Assembly: GCA_034117945.1 (NCBI GenBank)
Contig: JAXEOR010000117.1
Location: forward strand, 1-6,062
Reading direction: 5' to 3'
DNA: 6,062 bases
Source: SIG438 sp034117945
Lineage (GTDB): Bacteria > Bacillota > Clostridia > HGM11514
Part shown: in pieces, positions 1 through 4,540 of the stretch
Numbering within the stretch: the stretch's first letter is position 1
Layout: every line of letters starts with the position of its first letter
Notes under the pieces: model-generated
The model's input: the letters and a program-made list of their open reading frames with translations, nothing else
The model's database searches: none
What the model was told of the DNA's origin: nothing
Position numbers and translations under genes: made by a program

Positions 1-733
1 GGAGGAGCTGTGCCGGATCAAGGAGGCGGTGTCACCCCAGGAAATTTTGCTGACGGTGGACGCTATGACCGGTCAGGACGCAGTAAACGTTGCCCAAAGC
101 TTTCACGAGCAGCTGACGGTGGACGGCGTGATTTTAACCAAGCTTGACGGAGATACCCGGGGAGGAGCGGCGCTGTCTGTCCGGGCGGTGACGGGAAAGC
201 CGATTAAATATGCCGGAATGGGTGAAAAATTGTCCGACCTGGAGGTGTTTTATCCGGATCGGATGGCGTCCCGGATCCTGGGAATGGGGGACGTTCTGAC
301 TTTGATTGAAAAGGCCGAGCAGGCCTTTGACGATAAAAAAGCGGCAGAGCTGGAAAAAAAGCTGCGCAGTGAGCGGTTTACCTTAAATGATTTTTTGGAC
401 CAGATGGAGCAAATGAAAAATATGGGACCGCTGTCCTCTATATTAGAAATGATTCCGGGGCTTGACAAAAGCAAAATGAAAAATCTAACGGTGGACGAAA
501 AGCAGTTTGACCGGCTGGGAGCTATCATTCAGTCCATGACAATGGAGGAGCGGGAAAACCCGGCGATCATCAATTCCAGCCGCAAAATGCGGATTGCCAA
601 AGGAAGCGGCACACAGGTCAGCGATGTGAACGCATTGCTCAAGCAATTTGACCAGATGTGCAAAATGATGAAGCAGTTTACCAATCCTAAAAAAATGAAA
701 CGGGGGAAAATGCGGTTCCCGTTTCCTATGTAA
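1..733 (+). CDS. ffh: Signal recognition particle GTPase Ffh, C-terminal part (5' end outside window)
   Basis: Ffh binds the 4.5S/6S SRP RNA and signal sequences of nascent membrane and secreted proteins, and delivers ribosomes to FtsY at the membrane. The frame is open from base 2 and runs off the left edge, so the GTG at 29 is internal and not a start. About 243 codons are present; the family is usually near 450, so roughly 200 residues of the N and G domains are missing. Visible in order are the G-domain stretch VDAMTGQDAVNVA, the G4 motif TKLD (bases 137-148) followed by GDTRGGAALS, the closing-loop segment YAGMGEKLSDLE, and a methionine-rich M domain. The M domain has the SRP RNA-binding motif SSRKMRIAKGSG (bases 575-610), then VNALLKQF and a Met-rich tail. 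All expected C-terminal motifs are intact, with no frameshift. It sits 62 bases upstream of rpsP, the standard Firmicute arrangement. Identification is secure; only the 5' end is unseen. Confidence 0.97.
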   Translation, partial: EELCRIKEAVSPQEILLTVDAMTGQDAVNVAQSFHEQLTVDGVILTKLDGDTRGGAALSVRAVTGKPIKYAGMGEKLSDLEVFYPDRMASRILGMGDVLTLIEKAEQAFDDKKAAELEKKLRSERFTLNDFLDQMEQMKNMGPLSSILEMIPGLDKSKMKNLTVDEKQFDRLGAIIQSMTMEERENPAIINSSRKMRIAKGSGTQVSDVNALLKQFDQMCKMMKQFTNPKKMKRGKMRFPFPM

Positions 734-737
734 TGCG

Positions 738-766
738 TTAAAATATTAGTTTTAATATTTTATCAT
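738..766 (+). promoter_or_regulatory. A/T-only inverted repeat with possible weak promoter before rpsP
   Basis: Bases 739-748 (TAAAATATTA) and 753-762 (TAATATTTTA) are perfect inverted repeats around the 4-base loop GTTT, giving a 10-bp A/T-only stem just after the ffh stop. The same bases give a loose sigma-A pattern: TTAAAA at 738-743, a 17-base spacer, and TATCAT at 761-766. It could be a secondary promoter for the ribosomal-protein part of the operon, an RNA processing site, or simply an A/T-rich spacer. The stem is too weak, and lacks a following T-run, to be called a terminator. The repeat is seen directly; the role is inference. Confidence 0.3.
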
Positions 767-795
767 ACAGTCTGTTTGAAGGAGGTGAAACACAG

Positions 796-1038
796 ATGGT
801 AAAAATCAGATTGAAGAGAATGGGTGCTAAAAAAGCTCCTTTTTACAGAATCGTGGTGGCAGATTCCCGGTATCCTCGCGACGGTAGATTTATCGAAGAA
901 ATCGGTACTTACAATCCTTTGTGCGATCCGGCAGAGGTGAAGATTGACGCCGAAAAAGCGACCGATTGGATGAAAAAGGGCGCTCAGCCTACCGATACGG
1001 TAAAATCTCTGATGAAAAAGCAGGGGATTCTTGGTTAA
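796..1038 (+). CDS. rpsP: 30S ribosomal protein S16
   Basis: S16 is a small-subunit protein that binds 16S rRNA and helps 30S assembly. The 80-residue product has the expected family length and the near-invariant N-terminal signature VKIRLKRMGAKKAPFYRIVV, followed by ADSRYPRDGRFIEEIGTYNP. The C-terminal part has the typical acidic/Lys segment and TDTVKSLMKKQGIL. The start is the ATG at 796, preceded by a near-perfect Shine-Dalgarno (AAGGAGGTG, 779-787), as expected for a highly expressed ribosomal protein. It lies between ffh and khpA and is probably co-transcribed with the whole cluster. Nothing is abnormal. Confidence 0.98.
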   Translation: MVKIRLKRMGAKKAPFYRIVVADSRYPRDGRFIEEIGTYNPLCDPAEVKIDAEKATDWMKKGAQPTDTVKSLMKKQGILG

Positions 1039-1064
1039 TTAACAACGGGAAAGGGGATCTGGTG

Positions 1065-1295
1065 ATGAAGGAATTGCTGGAAACCATCGCAAGAGCCTTG
1101 GTAGACAGTCCTGATGAGGTCAATGTAACTCAGATTGACAAGGAGGACGGCAGTATTGTCCTGGAACTGCGGGTCGCAGGGGACGATATGGGCAAGGTCA
1201 TTGGAAAACAAGGCAGAATCGCAAAGGCGATTCGCGCAGTAATCAAATCTGCCGCCATTCGTGAAAACAAAATGGTATCGGTGGATATTGTATAG
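1065..1295 (+). CDS. khpA: KH-domain RNA-binding protein KhpA (YlqC family)
   Basis: This is a 76-residue protein consisting almost entirely of one KH domain. In Gram-positive bacteria KhpA forms dimers and partners with KhpB/EloR (Jag) in binding RNA and affecting cell elongation and division; that role is known for the family and not shown here. The signature loop IGKQGR (around residues 46-51) lies in the stretch GKVIGKQGRIAKAIRAVI, preceded by the strand ELRVAGDD and followed by VSVDIV at the C terminus. I chose ATG 1065 because AAGGGG (1051-1056) lies 8 bases upstream and because homologues begin MKELLETIA. The longer frame from 966 would overlap rpsP out of frame. A GTG directly upstream at 1062 is an alternative that adds one codon. 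The gene follows rpsP by 26 bases, the conserved position. The stop codon is embedded in a 14-bp palindrome. Confidence 0.93.
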   Translation: MKELLETIARALVDSPDEVNVTQIDKEDGSIVLELRVAGDDMGKVIGKQGRIAKAIRAVIKSAAIRENKMVSVDIV

Positions 1296-1305
1296 CGGCC
1301 GCTAT
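1292..1305. repeat. 14-bp perfect palindrome over the khpA stop codon
   Basis: ATAGCGGCCGCTAT reads the same on both strands; it includes the khpA TAG (1293-1295) and an 8-base GCGGCCGC core. With no unpaired loop, an RNA hairpin here would lose several central pairs, so a protein-binding or DNA-level role is as possible as an RNA one. It may also be chance. It is immediately followed by the 1312-1335 hairpin. Confidence 0.5.
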
Positions 1306-1311
1306 CGGAGC

Positions 1312-1335
1312 AGGGACGGCTTTTTTGCCGTCCCT
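1312..1335 (+). other. Strong stem-loop with six-T loop between khpA and rimM
   Basis: AGGGACGGC (1312-1320) and GCCGTCCCT (1327-1335) pair perfectly over 9 bp around a loop of exactly six T. The T-run is inside the loop and not after the stem, and the 3' flank (ATCCCTGTATTTT) has no immediate U-tract, so it does not fit a classical terminator. A second partner for the left arm exists: CAGGGA (1311-1316) can pair with TCCCTG (1337-1342). In an operon this could stabilise or process mRNA, or tune rimM-trmD expression relative to rpsP. The structure is seen; the function is inference. Confidence 0.5.
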
Positions 1336-1396
1336 ATCCCTGTATTTTATGGTTGGCATGCATCGAGAGAAAAGGCCGGCAGAAACGGAGCGAAGC

Positions 1397-1894
1397 ATGA
1401 AAAAAATTGAGGCGGGTTTGATCAATAATACCCACGGCCTTCGGGGAGAGGTAAAGGTCATTTGCTATTGCGACTCACCCTCCTTTTTTGAAGGATTTTC
1501 TCGGGTTTGGATTGAGGGACGGGAGTACCGTCTGGAGCAGATGAGGTATCAAAAGGCTGGGCTGATTCTGGCACTGGAGGGGATCACCTCCTTGGAGCAG
1601 GCAGAAAAGCTGAAGCAAAAAATCATTTGGGCTGATCGGCAGGAGATTGTGGATCAGCTGGAAGAGGGCAGGTTTTTAATTTCCGATTTGGTGGGGCTGC
1701 CCGTATATGAACAGGAAAATTATCTTGGCGACCTGAAGGACGTTTTGCAGACGGGAGCCAATGACGTATATATTGTTGCCACTAAGACCGGCAGGGAGCT
1801 GCTGCTTCCTGTGATTGATCAGGTGGTGGAAAGCATTGATCTGGACAAGGGTCGGATTTCGGTGCATCTAATGGAAGGGATGGAGGAGCAGTGA
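1397..1894 (+). CDS. rimM: Ribosome maturation factor RimM
   Basis: RimM helps late maturation of the 30S subunit head and binds ribosomal protein S19. The product is 165 residues, close to the usual 165-180. The N-terminal domain opens with the hallmark GLINNTHGLRGEVKV (residues 7-21). A linker leads to the C-terminal PRC-barrel domain (about 92-162), with DLVGLPVY (97-104), the conserved GANDVYIV (120-127) and LLLPVIDQVV (135-144). I chose ATG 1397 because GGAG (1387-1390) is 6 bases upstream and because the family motif begins a few residues in. The open frame extends back to a TTG at 1325, but those extra codons run through the 1312-1335 hairpin and do not resemble RimM. The stop overlaps the trmD start in the arrangement GTGA, so translation of the two is probably coupled. 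rimM next to trmD is the usual bacterial order. Confidence 0.96.
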   Translation: MKKIEAGLINNTHGLRGEVKVICYCDSPSFFEGFSRVWIEGREYRLEQMRYQKAGLILALEGITSLEQAEKLKQKIIWADRQEIVDQLEEGRFLISDLVGLPVYEQENYLGDLKDVLQTGANDVYIVATKTGRELLLPVIDQVVESIDLDKGRISVHLMEGMEEQ

Positions 1895-2580
1895 GATTCG
1901 ACGTGTTAACCCTGTTTCCCGGCATGTTTCCTTCCGTGCTGTCAGACAGTATTATCGGCCGGGCGGAAAAGCAGGGAATTTTAGAACTGAATTATATCAA
2001 CATTCGTGACTTTACCACCGATAAGCACGGTAGGGTAGACGATTATCCTTACGGGGGCGGCGCCGGCATGTTGATGCAGGCAGAGCCGGTGGTGCGAGCC
2101 TTCCGGGCGATCACCAAAGGGCTGGATTATAAGCCTCTGTGCATTTATTTATCCCCCCAGGGGCAGCGCTTTTGTCAGCGGATTGCGCAAAAACTGGCGG
2201 CGGATTTTTCCCATATTGTGCTGCTGTGCGGCCATTATGAGGGGATTGACGAACGGGCGCTGGAAGAAATTGTGGATTATGAGCTGTCCATCGGGGATTA
2301 TGTTTTGACGGGAGGAGAAATCCCTGCTATGGCGGTGATTGATACGGTCAGTCGACTGCTGCCCGGTGTTTTGGGCGGCGAGGAGGAATCCTATCGGGAG
2401 GAATCCTTGTATGACGGGGGATTACTGGAATATCCTCAATATACCCGACCGGAAATATTTGAGGGCCGGCGAGTGCCGGAGGTGCTTCTTTCCGGGCATC
2501 ATGCCAAGATTGAGCAATGGCGGCGGGAGCAATCACTGCTGCGAACCCGGCAAAAACGGCCGGATTTGCTTGATGGGTAA
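1891..2580 (+). CDS. trmD: tRNA (guanine-N1-)-methyltransferase TrmD
   Basis: TrmD methylates N1 of G37, 3' of the anticodon, using S-adenosylmethionine, and so prevents +1 frameshifting. The 229-residue product carries the SPOUT trefoil-knot features: FDVLTLFPGMF at the N terminus, DDYPYGGGAGMLMQAEP (50-66), LSPQGQ (87-92), LLCGHYEGIDER (111-122) and SIGDYVLTGGE (133-143). These are followed by the mobile active-site segment and LLEYPQYTRPE (178-188), then VLLSGHHAKIEQWR. It starts with GTG, overlapping the rimM stop by 4 bases, with GGAGG at 1882-1886 inside rimM. The segment between PGVLG and LLEYP seems about two residues longer than I recall for other TrmDs and contains a short repeat (EESYR/EESLY); the core motifs are intact. 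Unusually, rplS does not follow. Confidence 0.97.
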   Translation: MRFDVLTLFPGMFPSVLSDSIIGRAEKQGILELNYINIRDFTTDKHGRVDDYPYGGGAGMLMQAEPVVRAFRAITKGLDYKPLCIYLSPQGQRFCQRIAQKLAADFSHIVLLCGHYEGIDERALEEIVDYELSIGDYVLTGGEIPAMAVIDTVSRLLPGVLGGEEESYREESLYDGGLLEYPQYTRPEIFEGRRVPEVLLSGHHAKIEQWRREQSLLRTRQKRPDLLDG

Positions 2581-2626
2581 AGGGACGCTGTTAATTACTA
2601 TTTGTGCCGATTTAGGGCGGCGGAAT

Positions 2627-2630
2627 GGAG
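2627..2630 (+). promoter_or_regulatory. Shine-Dalgarno deciding the start of the membrane protein gene
   Basis: GGAG is placed 6 bases before the ATG at 2637. The upstream in-frame ATG at 2625 has only a poor AGGG (2614-2617), so 2637 is the better start; using 2625 would add four residues. Confidence 0.5.
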
Positions 2631-2636
2631 ATTAAT

Positions 2637-3407
2637 ATGAAGAAAAAGGATTATTTGCTTGCCATTGCCTGCGGCATAGGTTTGCTGCTGATTTTTTGGA
2701 TTTTTTCCGACCTGGTGGAGGGGAGCAACTCCAGCGTGCCCTTTGTGATGATGGCGGTCTATCTGGCTGCAGTGGCAGCTCTTTCCCGCAAGATGACCTC
2801 CTGGGATTGTCTGTTGTTTTCTCTGATTTCCCAGTTGACGGTCTTTGTTGGCTATAAGGCTTTGTCTATTGCAGGAGCGGTGCGGGATTATCGGGCAGAC
2901 GGTTTTTTGGCGGACTATGAGGTAGGACCGTATCAAATGTCAGAAATGCTTTTATTTGTATTTTTGATTTCCTGCTTTGTCATGACAGCCCTCATTCGGT
3001 TTGCTTTGGCCAGAAAAAAATTCAGGCAAATTCCCAAAAAGACCTTGAAACGGCTGGGAATCTATTTGCTGCTTCTGGCTGCTTTGGGGATTTTGAATCA
3101 TTTTTCCTGGAATTTCACAAAGCCCCTTACGGCTAAATTTGATACCTATTGCGAAAGCTTCACGCCGGCAAAATGGGAGCAATATGTGCCCAAGCGTGAA
3201 TTGATGCTGCCGGATTTTATGGTGCAGCACAAGGGAATCTCCCAAGATGAGCTGGAGCAGCTTTTAGGAGAGCCGGAGCAGAAGGAAGGCTATTTTGTGG
3301 GTTACAGCAGTCAGGGGCAGGTGTATGTTTCATTTGTGTTTGACGATACCGGCGCCTTGTCTGATATTACATATGTTTCCAAATCACCTTTCGGTGATCG
3401 CAAATAA
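2637..3407 (+). CDS. Membrane protein, five predicted helices plus extracytoplasmic BamE/SmpA-like C-terminal domain
   Basis: I do not recognise this protein as a named gene. From ATG 2637 it has 256 residues (260 if ATG 2625 is used). Hydrophobic segments lie at about 6-23, 34-49, 58-80, 103-124 and 139-158. The Lys-rich N terminus and the very basic 125-138 stretch (ARKKFRQIPKKTLKR) place the N terminus inside by the positive-inside rule, which leaves the C-terminal domain (about 165-256) outside. That domain has FTPAKW, then KRELMLPDF, then ISQDELEQLLGEPEQ, then a tyrosine-rich strand and VSFVFDDTGALSDI. This order resembles small BamE/SmpA-fold domains found in Firmicutes, where a Trp, an Arg-x-x-Met and a hydrophobic-LLGEP motif precede two strands. 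That match is pattern recognition, not a search result. The gene starts 56 bases after trmD, in the place rplS usually occupies, and ends 20 bases before the isomerase. A cell-envelope function is plausible but unproven. Confidence 0.75.
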   Translation: MKKKDYLLAIACGIGLLLIFWIFSDLVEGSNSSVPFVMMAVYLAAVAALSRKMTSWDCLLFSLISQLTVFVGYKALSIAGAVRDYRADGFLADYEVGPYQMSEMLLFVFLISCFVMTALIRFALARKKFRQIPKKTLKRLGIYLLLLAALGILNHFSWNFTKPLTAKFDTYCESFTPAKWEQYVPKRELMLPDFMVQHKGISQDELEQLLGEPEQKEGYFVGYSSQGQVYVSFVFDDTGALSDITYVSKSPFGDRK

Positions 3408-3427
3408 AAAGAAAGAAGGAATGAAAG

Positions 3428-4261
3428 ATGAAACAGTTTAAGGTAGGCTTGCAGCTGTTTTCCGTTCGTGATGATATGGCGGAGGATATGCTGGGTACAT
3501 TGAAAAAAGTGAAGGCTATGGGATATGATTACGTTGAATTTGCCGGATATTTTGATCATACCGCCCAGGAAGTAAAGAAAATGCTGGAGGAGACCGGCTT
3601 AGAATGTGTCTCTGTTCACCAGGCTTATGCCCCCTTTTTAAAGGATGAGAAGGGAATGATTGATTACTTAAAGGTGATCGGCGCTCAATATTGCGCCATT
3701 CCCTGGATGGGCTTGGAAAATCACAAGGGCGGCGAGAACTACGAGCAGGCCATGGCGGATATCGAAAAGGTTGCAAAGGCTCTGAAGGATAACGGAATTC
3801 AGATGCTGTATCACAACCATGATTTTGAATTTAACAAATACGAAGGAAAGTTCCTGCTGGATTGGCTGTATGAGCGGTTCCCGGCTGATTTGATGCAGAC
3901 AGAGATCGATTGCTGTTGGGTGCGTTATGCAGGATATGATCCGGCGGAATATATCAAAAAATATACCGGCCGCAGCCCGGTGGTGCATTTGAAGGATTTC
4001 GTATGCACCAACTTTAATGCGGGCGCGGTATATGGCTTGATTGACGAGTCCGGCAAGGAAGAAAAGCCCAAGAGCAAAGAGGAGGCCGGCTTTATGTTCA
4101 AGCCTGTTGGTTCCGGTGTGCAGGATATTCCGTCTATTTTGGCGGCGGCAGAGCAGGCGGGCGCCGATATTGTGATCGTGGAGCAGGATGCGTCTCCCGA
4201 ACGTCCTGCTTTGGAATCGGCTAAAATGAGCCGGGAGTATTTAAAGAGCCTGGGTCTGTAA
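3428..4261 (+). CDS. Sugar phosphate isomerase/epimerase family protein (AP-endonuclease-2-like TIM barrel)
   Basis: The 277-residue product belongs to the xylose-isomerase-like TIM-barrel superfamily that includes IolE, hydroxypyruvate isomerase, ketose 3-epimerases and YcjR. These are metal-dependent cytoplasmic enzymes acting on sugars or keto-inositols. Characteristic blocks are GLQLFSVRDDM near the N terminus, YVEFAGYF (35-42), YHNHDFEF (128-135), EIDCCWVRYAG (159-169), VVHLKD (185-190), PVGSGVQDI (226-234) and IVEQD (250-254). By analogy with family structures the probable metal ligands are E134, D161, H187 and E252, so the site looks complete. ATG 3428 is preceded by AAGGA (3416-3420) with 7 bases of spacing. 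The 20-base gap to the upstream gene leaves no room for a full promoter, so the pair is probably co-transcribed or the promoter lies inside the upstream gene. No sugar transporter, kinase or regulator is adjacent, so the substrate cannot be deduced. Confidence 0.9.
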   Translation: MKQFKVGLQLFSVRDDMAEDMLGTLKKVKAMGYDYVEFAGYFDHTAQEVKKMLEETGLECVSVHQAYAPFLKDEKGMIDYLKVIGAQYCAIPWMGLENHKGGENYEQAMADIEKVAKALKDNGIQMLYHNHDFEFNKYEGKFLLDWLYERFPADLMQTEIDCCWVRYAGYDPAEYIKKYTGRSPVVHLKDFVCTNFNAGAVYGLIDESGKEEKPKSKEEAGFMFKPVGSGVQDIPSILAAAEQAGADIVIVEQDASPERPALESAKMSREYLKSLGL

Positions 4262-4300
4262 GCCGGGCGGATCATAAGAAAAAATTAAAAGAAAATAAGT

Positions 4301-4308
4301 GAGGTGAG
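4301..4308 (+). promoter_or_regulatory. Strong Shine-Dalgarno in the mgtE leader
   Basis: GAGGTGAG is an excellent match to the anti-Shine-Dalgarno. It lies 4 bases (8 from its GAGG core) before a GTG at 4313 that opens a 32-codon frame. It is more than 200 bases from mgtE, so it cannot serve that start. Confidence 0.4.
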
Positions 4309-4312
4309 ATCA

Positions 4313-4411
4313 GTGGACTCTGGCAGTAGCAGCAACAGTATGAAACCCGGCGGGCGAAGAAATGCGGGTTTGGGGAGCGTAATGCTGTCCGGGTCTGCTG
4401 TTTTGCCTTGA
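4313..4411 (+). CDS. Possible 32-residue leader peptide upstream of mgtE
   Basis: The frame from GTG 4313 to TGA 4409-4411 encodes 32 residues, beginning (M)DSGSSSNSMKPGGRRNAGLG and ending SGSAVLP. It has a strong Shine-Dalgarno at 4301-4308 and spans both alternative hairpins of the leader, so a translating ribosome would decide which one forms. The serine-rich start (five Ser in codons 3-9) and the Pro codon just before the stop could make ribosome speed sensitive to conditions. It has no hydrophobic helix and no resemblance I recognise. Against it: GTG start, short length, composition consistent with chance, and no comparison possible here. Treat it as a candidate regulatory frame, not an established gene. 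Confidence 0.3.
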   Translation: MDSGSSSNSMKPGGRRNAGLGSVMLSGSAVLP

Positions 4412-4525
4412 TTTCATGCGCCGATTTTAGGGGCATGAGCCGGTGTGTCATACTTTCTGAATTTGTGGTGGACGGCGGCGGATCCGAGACTTTCGGAAAA
4501 GCGAGCCCATCCATGAGCTTACATA

Positions 4526-4532
4526 AGGAAGG
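4526..4532 (+). promoter_or_regulatory. Shine-Dalgarno deciding the mgtE start
   Basis: AGGAAGG lies 8 bases before ATG 4541. The in-frame GTG at 4532 overlaps this site and so cannot use it, which makes ATG 4541 the start. Confidence 0.65.
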
Positions 4533-4540
4533 TGGCGCCC

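Larger units (their letters stand above)
4262..4540 (+). promoter_or_regulatory. Long structured leader of mgtE, no recognised riboswitch
   Basis: This 279-base stretch separates the isomerase from mgtE, in a window where other gaps are 20-101 bases. It begins A-rich (4278-4300), without a convincing -35/-10 pair, and then becomes GC-rich with several inverted repeats. AAACCCG (4343-4349) pairs with CGGGTTT (4365-4371). The overlapping ACCCGG (4345-4350) pairs instead with CCGGGT (4389-4394), supported by outer pairing CAGCA (4330-4334) with TGCTG (4396-4400), followed by TTTTG. Further small hairpins are CATGC/GCATG (4415-4437) and CCGA/TCGG (4484-4496). mgtE genes in Firmicutes are often controlled by the M-box Mg2+ riboswitch, but I could not align its conserved blocks beyond the short GGTGAG. 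Control by Mg2+ or by translation of the small frame inside is inference. Confidence 0.4.

Noticed and set aside
966..1064. N-terminal extension of KhpA overlapping rpsP
   Set aside because: It overlaps rpsP out of frame and precedes the standard MKELLE start, which has its own Shine-Dalgarno.
1312..1335. Intrinsic terminator between khpA and rimM
   Set aside because: The T-run is in the loop rather than after the stem, and the genes are expected to be one operon.
1325..1396. N-terminal extension of RimM from a TTG at 1325
   Set aside because: The extra codons run through a hairpin, lack RimM similarity and have no Shine-Dalgarno; ATG 1397 has one.
2598..2936. 112-codon minus-strand frame opposite the membrane protein gene
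   Set aside because: It is antisense to a plausible coding gene with clear membrane helices; the translation looks like a shadow.
4322..4334. Reverse complement of the leader reads GCTGCTACTGCC, like an M-box block
   Set aside because: It is on the strand opposite to mgtE and the other M-box blocks do not accompany it.
4372..4492. Resemblance to the yybP-ykoY manganese riboswitch: GGGGAG at 4372-4378 and CGAGACTTT at 4485-4493
   Set aside because: The P1 helix requires AAAGG before GGAG to pair with CCTTT after GAGA; here the 5' side reads TTTGG, which cannot pair with it, and the conserved AGTAGC block is absent.
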